Assembly (NCBI GenBank): GCA_024637295.1
Contig: JAGXFL010000009.1
Location: 112,105 to 176,104 of the forward strand
DNA from: Sulfuricurvum sp.
GTDB taxonomy: Bacteria; Campylobacterota; Campylobacteria; Campylobacterales; Sulfurimonadaceae
Length of the DNA stretch: 64,000 nucleotides
Direction of reading: 5' to 3'
Shown: in pieces, positions 39,536 to 48,756 of the stretch
Position numbering within the stretch: position 1 is the stretch's first letter
Layout of the letters: the number at the start of each line of letters is the position of its first letter
Made by a program: the position numbers and the translations under genes
The notes under the pieces: generated by a model
The model's input: only the letters and a program-made list of their open reading frames with translations
Databases searched by the model: none
Told to the model about the DNA's origin: nothing

Positions 39536-39946
39536 ATGGAAACATTATACACAACAGGACTCGAGATCCATTTTGCCGGAATTGTTGTTTTATTTGCAGT
39601 TGTATTATTTAACTTGGTCATGCTTGCTCTATCTCATCAGCTTATACGTTATGCTAAACGATTGCGTATCGTCATGCCCATATCCGCATCGCTGATAACC
39701 ATCTCTATTTTCACAGGTAGTGTGATGATGGCAGCAAAGCATCTGCATTTTACGTTCGCGAATGTAGCGATGATCATTGTAAGCATTGTATTTATTATCT
39801 TAGAGATCAAGCGTTATAGGATACTAAAATATCAAACGGACATACGAGAAGATAATGCATTTACGCGATATAAACAAAAAGCGTTTCAGATACTAGGGTT
39901 AGAAGTATTTCTTTTGGTACTGATGAGTATTTGGATGCTAGTATGA
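39536..39946 (+). CDS. Hypothetical four-TM membrane protein
   Basis: 136 aa, four hydrophobic segments; overlaps rsmE start. Confidence 0.7.
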   Translation: METLYTTGLEIHFAGIVVLFAVVLFNLVMLALSHQLIRYAKRLRIVMPISASLITISIFTGSVMMAAKHLHFTFANVAMIIVSIVFIILEIKRYRILKYQTDIREDNAFTRYKQKAFQILGLEVFLLVLMSIWMLV

Positions 39947-40623
39947 AATTTATGCTCAGTACCGATGCGGGAAAGTCTCAGCTACGTTTGAACGGTGATG
40001 AGTACAAATATGTCGTCAAGGTTCGTCGACATGTTGTAGGAGATATCCTTTCATTTCGTAATCGTACCGATTTGAGTGAAGAATATCGCTATATTCTTGA
40101 AAGTGCCGATGGCCGTAATGCTACTTTTATTTTGGAAAGTCACGAACGCGTAGTGGTTGAATCTACTAAGAAACTGCATATCGGATGGTGTATTATTGAT
40201 CCTAAAACCGTTGAAAAAGTACTTCCGATGCTTACGGAAATGGGAGTTTCGAAAATCACTTTTATACAGTGTCACCGCTCTCAACGTAATTTTCGCTTTG
40301 ATTTTGAGCGCTTTGAACGCATTATGGAAAGTTCGATTATGCAGTGTGGACGTACTTCGTTCATTGAGTTTGGAGAATCGGCTTCGTTGAACGATTTTTT
40401 GAATGAACATCAAAATTCTGTTATCTTGGATTTTGGCGGAGAAGCATTGAAGCGTAATGAGGAATTTGAGACGGTCATAATCGGATGTGAGGGGGGATTT
40501 CATGAGAGTGAACGCGCACTCTTTACAACCCATCGTGTTCGCCATTTTAGTTCATCGATGATTTTGCGCTCAGAGAGTGCGGCAGTTGCAGTTGCATCTA
40601 TGGCGTTATCCTGTAGATTTTGA
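39943..40623 (+). CDS. rsmE: 16S rRNA (uracil(1498)-N(3))-methyltransferase RsmE
   Basis: HIGWCIIDPKTVEKVLPMLTEMGVSKITFIQCHRSQRN, IIGCEGGFHESE, RSESAAVAVASMAL; ATG 39943 preferred. Confidence 0.9.
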   Translation: MKFMLSTDAGKSQLRLNGDEYKYVVKVRRHVVGDILSFRNRTDLSEEYRYILESADGRNATFILESHERVVVESTKKLHIGWCIIDPKTVEKVLPMLTEMGVSKITFIQCHRSQRNFRFDFERFERIMESSIMQCGRTSFIEFGESASLNDFLNEHQNSVILDFGGEALKRNEEFETVIIGCEGGFHESERALFTTHRVRHFSSSMILRSESAAVAVASMALSCRF

Positions 40624-40660
40624 GCTATAATATTCACTTATTAACCATCCAAGGTAACCA

Positions 40661-41641
40661 ATGGTCCAAAAACTCCTAACCGTTTTTATCTCATTCAGCC
40701 TCCTAATTAGCTCAACAGTTTTTGCCGCAAAACCAACACCATCCACCCAAACAACTCCAAGAAAGCAAAAACTCGTACTCATGCCAATCATCGTCAGCAG
40801 TGAGGATATGAGACTGCGAGGTCAGATGGAGACAGCTCTCGTAGAGGGATTGCAGGAAAAATACATCGTTTTTTCAGGAGATAATGTTTTGCAAAAACAA
40901 CGTGAAGCTTTTGCAAAAGAATCCAGAGAAGCCAAAGGAGATTGCGATCAAACCAAATGTATGCAAAACATTGCAGAAAGTTTTGCCTCAGAACTCGTAG
41001 CAGTCGCCCATGTCACCAAACAAGACGGAGGCTATTTCCTCTCCATCAATATTCAAAATATCTTTGATGAAAAAGTAGTCTATTCTAAATCCCTCGCCTA
41101 TGAAAACCAAACAGCATTTCAAGTGATAAATTCGCTAAAATTCCTAACTGGGGCTAAAGAAACTGTTGCAACACAATCTCTTCCACAAGACAGTCAAAAA
41201 CAAGATGTTCTACCTCAAAAATCAGCCACATCGGAAGGCATATTTTTTGACAAAAAAACAGGACTCACCTGGCAGGACAACGAAGAGGCTAAAACAGTGC
41301 AAATAAATTGGCAAGGTGCAAAAGATTATTGTGAGAATCTAACTCTTGGAGGACGTAGTGATTGGCACTTGCCAACCAAAGAGGAACTCACTTCACTGTC
41401 TACTCTAGGATTTTACGGAGAGTATAATGATGGCTGGAAAGCGTGGTATGACGCCAATAAGGGTAAGCAAGTCAACGGTCTCTTCAACAATCCAACCCTT
41501 AAAAATACCTCGTTCGCCTATTGGTCTTCTTCTCTAGATGTGTCTGATTCTGCTAGCGCGTGGCTCGTTTTTTTCGGTAGTGGCCATACTCACCACTTTG
41601 CTAAGAGAGGTAGCGCTAACGTTCGTTGCGTGCGTAGGTAG
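40661..41641 (+). CDS. Exported protein with DUF1566 (Lcl) C-terminal domain
   Basis: Signal peptide; KLVLMPIIVSSEDMRLRGQMETALVEGLQ N-domain; FFDKKTGLTWQDNEEAKT, YCENLTLGGRSDWHLPTKEEL, YWSSS...NVRCVRR. Confidence 0.85.
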   Translation: MVQKLLTVFISFSLLISSTVFAAKPTPSTQTTPRKQKLVLMPIIVSSEDMRLRGQMETALVEGLQEKYIVFSGDNVLQKQREAFAKESREAKGDCDQTKCMQNIAESFASELVAVAHVTKQDGGYFLSINIQNIFDEKVVYSKSLAYENQTAFQVINSLKFLTGAKETVATQSLPQDSQKQDVLPQKSATSEGIFFDKKTGLTWQDNEEAKTVQINWQGAKDYCENLTLGGRSDWHLPTKEELTSLSTLGFYGEYNDGWKAWYDANKGKQVNGLFNNPTLKNTSFAYWSSSLDVSDSASAWLVFFGSGHTHHFAKRGSANVRCVRR

Positions 41642-41674
41642 ACAATGTTTTACTTTGCTCATTTGATTTTCTCC

Positions 41675-41695
41675 CGTCATTGTGAACGGATGTGA
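41675..41695. repeat. REP-like degenerate repeat copy 1
   Basis: CGTCATTGTGAACGGATGTGA; 19/21 identical to 44105-44125. Confidence 0.5.
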
Positions 41696-41755
41696 TGGTA
41701 AACTCGAAAAAGATTACGCTATAATTAAAAAATTTACATCCAAAAAGGGGAGTGC

Positions 41756-42043
41756 ATGCGTTTGAATGACTATGAGCATGAAGTTCTCATTAGACATTGT
41801 CGTACTGTGTTTCCAAATGGGCAGCTCTATCTTTTTGGGTCGAGAACGAATGATACGAAGCGGGGTGGAGATATTGATCTATTCCTAGAAATAGAGGATA
41901 AATCAAATCTATTTAAGCGGAAGATTTCTTTTTTATCCAAAGTAAAACATGATTTGGGTGAACAAAAAATTGATTTAGTATTTAATGAAGATTCTGAGAG
42001 ATTGATCGAAAAGGAGGCTCGTAGATGGGGGATTCTGCTTTAA
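41756..42043 (+). CDS. Minimal nucleotidyltransferase (MNT; MntA-like antitoxin)
   Basis: LYLFGSRTNDTKRGGDIDLFLEIED: GSRxx...DxD motif; overlaps HEPN gene. Confidence 0.85.
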   Translation: MRLNDYEHEVLIRHCRTVFPNGQLYLFGSRTNDTKRGGDIDLFLEIEDKSNLFKRKISFLSKVKHDLGEQKIDLVFNEDSERLIEKEARRWGILL

Positions 42044-42522
42044 TTTATCAGACTAAACTACTCAAAACATTAAACGAGAATTTTATTCACCTACGTCGAA
42101 TTCGAAATGCGTTTGGTGAACTTTCAAAATCATATATCTTTCCGGTTGGAATTGAAAATTTCAGAGAATTAATCGATAATATTCAACATATTGCTTTTGC
42201 CGATCAAGTTATATATCGTTTTTCCAAACTTCAAGATGCGATTGGCGCAAAGCTTTTTAAAGCATTTTTGCTAGCTCAGGGTGAAAATGTGGATAAACCT
42301 TTTTTGGATATTTTACATCAACTCGAAAAGCTCAATATTGTTGACGTAGAAGAATGGTTTGTTTTACGAGAGATTCGTAATGAAATTGCCCATGATTATG
42401 AGGATAATGAAGAAAATGCGATGAATATCCTCAATACAATCTTCGAGACAGTGGATGAGCTGGAGAAAATTTTAGTTACGATCCAATCGTTGATAGGTGA
42501 ACCATGGTCCAAAAACTCCTAA
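42025..42522 (+). CDS. HEPN-domain protein (HepT-like toxin)
   Basis: LREIRNEIAHDYEDN carries RX4HXY; overlaps the MNT gene. Confidence 0.82.
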   Translation: MGDSALIYQTKLLKTLNENFIHLRRIRNAFGELSKSYIFPVGIENFRELIDNIQHIAFADQVIYRFSKLQDAIGAKLFKAFLLAQGENVDKPFLDILHQLEKLNIVDVEEWFVLREIRNEIAHDYEDNEENAMNILNTIFETVDELEKILVTIQSLIGEPWSKNS

Positions 42523-44072
42523 CTATTTTTATCTTTCTTAGCCTTTTAATCAGTTCAGCCTCTTTGTCTGCCAAACCATTAGCACCCACTCCTAGAAAAC
42601 CAAAACTCGTACTCATGCCCATAATCGTCAGCAGTGAGGATATGAGGCTTAGAGGGCAGATGGAGACAGCTCTCGTAGAGGGATTACAAGAAAAATATGT
42701 AGTCTTTTCAGGTGATAATGTGTTACAAAAACAACGTGAGACCTTTGCCAAAGAATCCAAAGAAGCAAAAGGGGACTGTGACCAAACCAAATGTATGCAG
42801 GATATTGCAGAAGGTTTTGGCTCAGAACTCGTAGCAGTAGCTCATGTAACCAAACAAGACGGAGGGTATTTCCTCTCTATCAATATCCAAAATATTTTTG
42901 ATGAAAAAGTGGTCTATACCAAATCACGAGCCTATGCAAACCAAACAGCATTTGAAGTCATAGATCTACTCAGAGAACTTATAGGAGAGAAAAAAAGAAA
43001 TGAAACTACAACCTTTGCTCAGGTTGTTGTTACTCCTAACATCCAAGAGACGATATCTAAATCAAACACTTCTGACGTTGAGAGCACTCTTTGGACAGAA
43101 GTTCAATCGAGTAATACTGTAGAGGATTACACCATCTACCTAGACACTTACCCAAAGGGTAAATACATAACCTTAGCAAAAGCCCGTATTAAAAAGTTAA
43201 AAGACGATGCAATCGCAAAAGCAAACGAACAAGCCCAAGTCCAAGAACAACAATTATGGGACACCGCTCAGAACACTAATACCGAAAAAAGTTACAACCA
43301 ATACCTCACCAGATACCCCAATGGTAAATTCACCGCGCTGGCAAAAGTAAAACTTAATAAATTCAAACTCCAAGCTTCCAGCAAAGAACCCTTCCAAGAC
43401 TGCCCAAACTGCCCAAAGATGATCAACATCCCCGGCGGAGAGTTCATGATGGGGTCAAACGAAAGTAGTGATGAAAAACCGATCCATCGTATCAGCATCC
43501 CTGCGTTTGCAATGGGTGTTACGGAAGTCACCCAGGGGGAATACAAAGCCCTCATGGGAACTAATCCAAGTGACTTTAGCAGCTGCGGTGATACCTGTCC
43601 AGTAGAGGAAGTGAGCTGGGATGATGCAACTGCGTACGCCCAAAAACTCTCAACCCTCACAGGGCATACCTATCGTCTGCCTACTGAGGCAGAGTGGGAA
43701 TATGCCGCTCGCGCGGGAACCAGCACTAAATGGTACTGCGGGGATGATGAAAGCTGTGTAGACTCTATCATATGGTATAAAAACAACAGCAATAGTAAAA
43801 CCCACCCAGCAGCACAAAAGAGAGCCAATGCCTTTGGTTTATACGATATGAGCGGAAACGTATGGGAATGGACACAAGACTGGTACACAGACAGCTACGC
43901 CTCAATCACAAATGATGGAAGCACCAATACCACCGGAGAGCAAAAATACCGCACCCTTCGGGGCGGCAGCTGGGACGATAGTCCAGTTATTACCCGTTCG
44001 GCGTTTCGTGGTAGCGTTACGCCGAATAGTCGAGACAATGATGTTGGATTTCGTATCCTCAGGACCAAATAA
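42504..44072 (+). CDS. Exported protein with repeat region and formylglycine-generating-enzyme/sulfatase-modifying-factor C-terminal domain
   Basis: N-domain near-identical to 40661 protein; two LWxxxxxxNTxxxYxxYLxxYPxGKxxxLAK repeats; MINIPGGEFMMGSNESSDEKPIHRISIPAFAMGVTEVTQGEYKALMG, RLPTEAEWEYAARAGT, GNVWEWTQDWY, RGGSW, GFRILR. Confidence 0.9.
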   Translation: MVQKLLTIFIFLSLLISSASLSAKPLAPTPRKPKLVLMPIIVSSEDMRLRGQMETALVEGLQEKYVVFSGDNVLQKQRETFAKESKEAKGDCDQTKCMQDIAEGFGSELVAVAHVTKQDGGYFLSINIQNIFDEKVVYTKSRAYANQTAFEVIDLLRELIGEKKRNETTTFAQVVVTPNIQETISKSNTSDVESTLWTEVQSSNTVEDYTIYLDTYPKGKYITLAKARIKKLKDDAIAKANEQAQVQEQQLWDTAQNTNTEKSYNQYLTRYPNGKFTALAKVKLNKFKLQASSKEPFQDCPNCPKMINIPGGEFMMGSNESSDEKPIHRISIPAFAMGVTEVTQGEYKALMGTNPSDFSSCGDTCPVEEVSWDDATAYAQKLSTLTGHTYRLPTEAEWEYAARAGTSTKWYCGDDESCVDSIIWYKNNSNSKTHPAAQKRANAFGLYDMSGNVWEWTQDWYTDSYASITNDGSTNTTGEQKYRTLRGGSWDDSPVITRSAFRGSVTPNSRDNDVGFRILRTK

Positions 44073-44104
44073 GCGTAGTTTTTTGCCTTATTTAATTTTT
44101 TCCA

Positions 44105-44125
44105 CGTCATTGCGAACAGATGTGA
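44105..44125. repeat. REP-like degenerate repeat copy 2
   Basis: CGTCATTGCGAACAGATGTGA, followed by CACAATCCA. Confidence 0.5.
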
Positions 44126-44263
44126 CACAATCCACTGGGAAGACATTCTATTGTAAACACAATATTTTTTCGCTATAATTCGCATCCAACAATCCGTCCC
44201 CAGGTACGGATGTAAAACTCAAACCGATTGACGTACAACGCCGTCACTCACTAAGGTAATAGT

Positions 44264-44467
44264 ATGAAAAAAGAACTTCACCCTAATATTGTTGAATGTA
44301 CTGTTAACTGCGCATGCGGAAACACATTTAAAACAACCAGCACAAAAGATACATTTCGTGTTGATATCTGTAGCGACTGTCACCCGTTTTACACAGGTTC
44401 AGAGCGTCAAGTAGATACAGCTGGCCGTATCGATAAATTCAAAAAACGTTACGCACTAAACTCGTAA
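44264..44467 (+). CDS. rpmE: 50S ribosomal protein L31
   Basis: [63 protein letters not shown]. Confidence 0.97.
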   Translation: MKKELHPNIVECTVNCACGNTFKTTSTKDTFRVDICSDCHPFYTGSERQVDTAGRIDKFKKRYALNS

Positions 44468-44486
44468 GTTAGGTAAGGGGAGGTCA

Positions 44487-45296
44487 ATGCTATCTCTCGT
44501 TCCTACCCCCATCGGCAACATTGCCGATATCTCTCTTCGTTCCCTAGAAATACTTTCAACCGCTGATATCATCCTTTGTGAAGACACACGTGTCACGAAA
44601 AAATTGATCCATTTACTCAAAGAACGCCATGATCTTACCATGCGTGAACCTCAATTTTTGAGTTTGCATTCGCACAATGAATCTGATTTTGTTGCCAAAT
44701 TAACCCCCGATTTTTTTAATGCCAATATCCTTTATGTAAGCGATGCCGGAATGCCTGGTATCAGTGACCCGGGACAGTTACTGGTGCGCTATTGCTTGGA
44801 TAATGGTATCGCATACGATATCTTACCGGGTGCGAATGCTGTGTTGAGTGCCTTTGTTGCCAGTGGTTTTTGTGAGACAAAGATGCTATTCTTTGGCTTT
44901 TTACCGCATAAAGGGCATGATAGATCCGCAGCTTTGCAGGAAGCTCTTTTTAATGGATACACGACAGTTTTGTACGAATCACCGAAGCGCTTAGATAAAC
45001 TTTTGCACGAAATTGTTATAGCGGCACCTGATCGCCAGGTATTTTTAGCCAAAGAGATCAGTAAAAAATATCAACGTTTTTACAAAGCAACGGCATCACA
45101 GCTTTTAAGTCAACTTACCGAAGAGATTCGAGGTGAGTGGGTTGTTGTGATCGAAGCATCGGCACATCAAGGGGGAAATCTAAGTGAACAGGATATCCTG
45201 GATTTAGATATACCTAAAAAAGCGGCCTCAAAACTCATCGCCAAGATCACCGGCGAGAATCCAAAAGAGTGCTATCAGCGACTCTTAAACACATAG
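44487..45296 (+). CDS. rsmI: 16S rRNA (cytidine(1402)-2'-O)-methyltransferase RsmI
   Basis: LVPTPIGNIADISLRSLEILSTADIILCEDTRVTKKL, SDAGMPGISDPGQLLVR, FFGFLPHKG. Confidence 0.95.
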   Translation: MLSLVPTPIGNIADISLRSLEILSTADIILCEDTRVTKKLIHLLKERHDLTMREPQFLSLHSHNESDFVAKLTPDFFNANILYVSDAGMPGISDPGQLLVRYCLDNGIAYDILPGANAVLSAFVASGFCETKMLFFGFLPHKGHDRSAALQEALFNGYTTVLYESPKRLDKLLHEIVIAAPDRQVFLAKEISKKYQRFYKATASQLLSQLTEEIRGEWVVVIEASAHQGGNLSEQDILDLDIPKKAASKLIAKITGENPKECYQRLLNT

Positions 45297-45342
45297 AGAT
45301 ATAATAACTGTTCAAAAATATTTTTGAGCCAAAGAGAGCAAA

Positions 45343-46020
45343 ATGCTAATTTATGGAAAACAACCTGTATTCTATGCCCTAGAACGCCATCGAGATCGTA
45401 TTAAAACACTTTATTTGGCCAAAGAAGTGGATAAAAAAGAGTATTCCAGTTTGATGAAAATGGGATTTGAAGTAAAACGAATCCCCGAAAATGCAGCCCA
45501 ATCAATGGTAAAGGGGGGTAACCATCAAGGTTACATTGCTGAAATGTCTGCATTGGTCCCCTATGCCTCTCCTTTCTTAAAAAAATGTGAATTCATTGTT
45601 GTCTTGAGCTCGATTACCGATATGGGTAATATTGGTTCATTGGTGCGCAGTGCGTATGCATTGGGTGTTGATGCTATGGTGATTTGCGGTATCAAAGAGC
45701 CGAATTTTGAGTCCATTATCCGCACCAGTAGCGGTGCCGCCTTGGATTTGCCTTTTGTTATTATTAACAATATTCACGATGTCATGCATGAATTGAAGCA
45801 GTCAGGTTTCACGCTCTATGGGGCAATGGCAGAGGGGACAGATGTGCGCGAGACGACGTTTGCTTCCAAGCGTGTATTGATCTTAGGGAATGAAGGTGAA
45901 GGTTTGAGCGGACGAGTTCAAAAAGGGATGGATCAGGGGGTATCAATACGGATGACACATGATTTTGATTCCCTTAATGTAGGTGTAGCAGGTGCAATTT
46001 TAATGGAGAGAATGCGATGA
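45343..46020 (+). CDS. rlmB: TrmH/RlmB-family 23S rRNA (guanosine-2'-O)-methyltransferase
   Basis: LIYGKQPVFYALERH, LSSITDMGNIGSLVRSAYALGVDAMVI, LILGNEGEGLSGRV, SLNVGVAGAILM. Confidence 0.9.
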   Translation: MLIYGKQPVFYALERHRDRIKTLYLAKEVDKKEYSSLMKMGFEVKRIPENAAQSMVKGGNHQGYIAEMSALVPYASPFLKKCEFIVVLSSITDMGNIGSLVRSAYALGVDAMVICGIKEPNFESIIRTSSGAALDLPFVIINNIHDVMHELKQSGFTLYGAMAEGTDVRETTFASKRVLILGNEGEGLSGRVQKGMDQGVSIRMTHDFDSLNVGVAGAILMERMR

Positions 46021-46829
46021 ATACGTTTGAAGATTTACAGAGTTTAGGTGCCAATGTTATTCACGAGCAGACGCATATAGCACGTTCAAAACTTGAATTG
46101 GTATTGAATAAATCTTTTTCTTCTTTGACTCGTGTTCAATTTATGGGATTTATATCTATTTTAGAACGTGAATATGGTATCGATCTTACAGATCTTCGTA
46201 GTGAATACGATGAATTTATGCAAACACATCCGGATGTTGCCGTCCCAAAAAAATCGGTTATTTTACAAGCGCAGTCAAGATCCAGACAAAAGTGGGTCCT
46301 TGGAGGTATCTTAGCTATAGCATTATTGGTTGGTTTGGGATCGATGATACAAGGTCGATTGAGTATTGCTCCCTCAGAAGACATCATGAAACTTAGCAGT
46401 GCTGATGTAGAAGTTGCAGATGTGAATATGGATGTCATTCTTCCCGTAGAGACGAATACAACAATGGTTACACCTGTTACTGAGATGAATGTAACAGCAT
46501 CTAAAAATGAATTAAACGTCAGCGTAATAAAGTCGGTTACCGCGATTGAGAACGCTATAAGCATTAAACCGACAGTAAAAGTTTGGATGGGAATACTCGA
46601 TTTGACAACGGGTTCCAAATCGCAAGCAACAAGCATGGATCCTATTGTTTTGGATAAAACTAAAAATACACTTTACATGTTTGGACACGGCCGATTAGAA
46701 ATTGTAACCCCAGAGGGGACGAAAATATTAAAAGATAGAAATACGGTTTGGTTTACATATGAAAATGGTCAGTTGAAACAAATCAATGCAGCTGAATTCG
46801 CAGTTAAAAATAACGGAGCAACTTGGTAA
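46017..46829 (+). CDS. Hypothetical single-TM protein (RodZ-like architecture)
   Basis: Cytoplasmic helical N-domain, one TM, periplasmic C-domain VKVWMGILDLTTGSKSQ; overlaps neighbours. Confidence 0.65.
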   Translation: MNTFEDLQSLGANVIHEQTHIARSKLELVLNKSFSSLTRVQFMGFISILEREYGIDLTDLRSEYDEFMQTHPDVAVPKKSVILQAQSRSRQKWVLGGILAIALLVGLGSMIQGRLSIAPSEDIMKLSSADVEVADVNMDVILPVETNTTMVTPVTEMNVTASKNELNVSVIKSVTAIENAISIKPTVKVWMGILDLTTGSKSQATSMDPIVLDKTKNTLYMFGHGRLEIVTPEGTKILKDRNTVWFTYENGQLKQINAAEFAVKNNGATW

Positions 46830-47464
46830 TGAAACTTTTCTTCTTGCTGCTACTGGTTGTTCTATCAGTCGCCGCAAAAGAGATAAAAAGTGAGATCCAT
46901 TTCAATATTACTCATGGTGGAATACTCTCAACAGTTATTATTGAGCGTGTTTTAGAGTCAATGGGTTTTAAAGTGAATATTTATCGTTTTAGCAGTACTG
47001 ATGAAGCGACTGAACTGGATATGACACTGTATGCCAAGAAACCATTTGATCCAAAAGCATTTGCCGAAGATCTGAGAGAGCATCAAATCTTGGCAGTTAA
47101 TGGGCAGCTAATCAGTAAACAATGGAAGGTAGAGTTAGATGCTTCTCAAGCGTTGTGGAATGTACCTGCTATAACTCAAGACGAAGGAGCGCAAGTCGAG
47201 CGTACGAATGCTGCCGCATGGTTTAGAGTCAATAAGACATTGGGTATTAGGGTGGAAGCGCCGTATGGTCAAAAATGGTATCCTGAGATTGCAGTTTTTG
47301 ACAATAAAATGGAGATTTTAGCCTCCATTAAGGAAGCAACATTTAAAGATGACATGACTTTTTTATTGCCTGAACACGCAATGTATTTAAAAGTTTCCAA
47401 TGCCAATGGAATGAAAATGCTTCGAGAAGGAATGTGGATAGAGTCTGCGAATAATGAACAATAA
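46829..47464 (+). CDS. Hypothetical exported protein
   Basis: Signal peptide MKLFFLLLLVVLSVAAKE; coupled to preceding gene. Confidence 0.65.
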   Translation: MKLFFLLLLVVLSVAAKEIKSEIHFNITHGGILSTVIIERVLESMGFKVNIYRFSSTDEATELDMTLYAKKPFDPKAFAEDLREHQILAVNGQLISKQWKVELDASQALWNVPAITQDEGAQVERTNAAAWFRVNKTLGIRVEAPYGQKWYPEIAVFDNKMEILASIKEATFKDDMTFLLPEHAMYLKVSNANGMKMLREGMWIESANNEQ

Positions 47465-47532
47465 TATCTATAAGCTTTTTAGGAGTCCCACTATGCTAGA
47501 ATTGCGCAATTTTTTTTTGACAGGTTGCAATA

Positions 47533-48756
47533 ATGTTTGATGAAATACAGTTTGATCGTATCAAGCGCCTCCCTAAGTACGTTTTTGCTGAGGTCGGTGA
47601 ACTTAAAATGGCGCGTAGACGTGCAGGTGCGGATGTTATTGACTTTAGCATGGGGAATCCTGATGGTGATACTCCTGAGCATATTCGCGAAAAACTGATT
47701 GAATCAGCGAAAAAAACAAAAGTTCATGGGTATTCGGCATCCAAAGGTATCCCAAAATTGCGTGGGGCTATTTGTGATTGGTACAAACGACGTTACGATG
47801 TTGATCTTGATCCTGAGACAGAGGCAGTAGCCACTATGGGATCCAAAGAAGGATACGCTCACTTGGCCTATGCGATTACAAATCCTGGGGATGTTGTTGT
47901 TGTACCTGATCCAACGTATCCAATTCATTCGTATGCATTTATCTTGGCGGGTGGTAATGTTCAGAAAATGGAGCTCCCATTTGATGAAGACTATAAAGTG
48001 GATGAAGATCTTTTCTTTGAACGTTTGGAACAAGCATTTCATATTTCATTTCCTAAACCAAAATATGTCGTTGTTAACTTTCCGCATAATCCAACTACGG
48101 CAACCGTAACGCCAGATTTTTATACGCGAATTGTTGAGATGGCAAAGCGAGAGCGTTTCTATATTATCAGCGATATTGCATACGGTGATTTGACGTTTGA
48201 TGGGTACAAAACACCCTCTATTATGTCGGTTCCTGGAGCAAAAGATGTAGCGGTTGAGAGCTTTACTCTCTCAAAAAGTTACAACATGGCTGGCTGGCGT
48301 GTTGGATTCTTTGTTGGAAATGCAAAGCTTATCGGTGCATTGCAAAAGATCAAGAGTTGGTTGGATTATGGGATGTTTACCCCGATTCAAGTAGCGGCGA
48401 CCATTGCCCTTCAAGGGGATCAGACATGTGTGCAAGAAATCACGGATAAATACGATCATAGACAAAACATATTGTTAGAAGCGTTTAATCGTGCAGGATG
48501 GCCGATGCGACGAAATCAAGCATCGATGTTTGTTTGGGCCCGTATTCCGGAATGTGCGCGTCATTTGGGCAGTTTAGAGTTTTCAAAACGTTTACTTGTG
48601 GAAGCCAATGTCGCCGTTTCTCCAGGGATTGGATTTGGCGAATATGGCGATGAATATGTACGTATTGCTCTTATTGAAAATGATAAACGTATCCGTCAAG
48701 CAGCAAAAAATATCAAAAACTTTTTGCAGCAATTTGAATGCAAGGGTGCCGAGTGA
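47533..48756 (+). CDS. Pyridoxal-phosphate class I/II aminotransferase (LL-DAP/alanine aminotransferase-like)
   Basis: DFSMGNPDGDTPEHI, VVPDPTYPIHSYAFILAGG, VESFTLSKSYNMAGWRVGFFVGN. Confidence 0.92.
   Translation: MFDEIQFDRIKRLPKYVFAEVGELKMARRRAGADVIDFSMGNPDGDTPEHIREKLIESAKKTKVHGYSASKGIPKLRGAICDWYKRRYDVDLDPETEAVATMGSKEGYAHLAYAITNPGDVVVVPDPTYPIHSYAFILAGGNVQKMELPFDEDYKVDEDLFFERLEQAFHISFPKPKYVVVNFPHNPTTATVTPDFYTRIVEMAKRERFYIISDIAYGDLTFDGYKTPSIMSVPGAKDVAVESFTLSKSYNMAGWRVGFFVGNAKLIGALQKIKSWLDYGMFTPIQVAATIALQGDQTCVQEITDKYDHRQNILLEAFNRAGWPMRRNQASMFVWARIPECARHLGSLEFSKRLLVEANVAVSPGIGFGEYGDEYVRIALIENDKRIRQAAKNIKNFLQQFECKGAE

Noticed and set aside
40661-44072. Local DGR reverse transcriptase next to candidate variable genes
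   Set aside because: No ORF with RT motifs found among the listed ORFs in this window; the DGR suggestion is therefore limited to a remote system.
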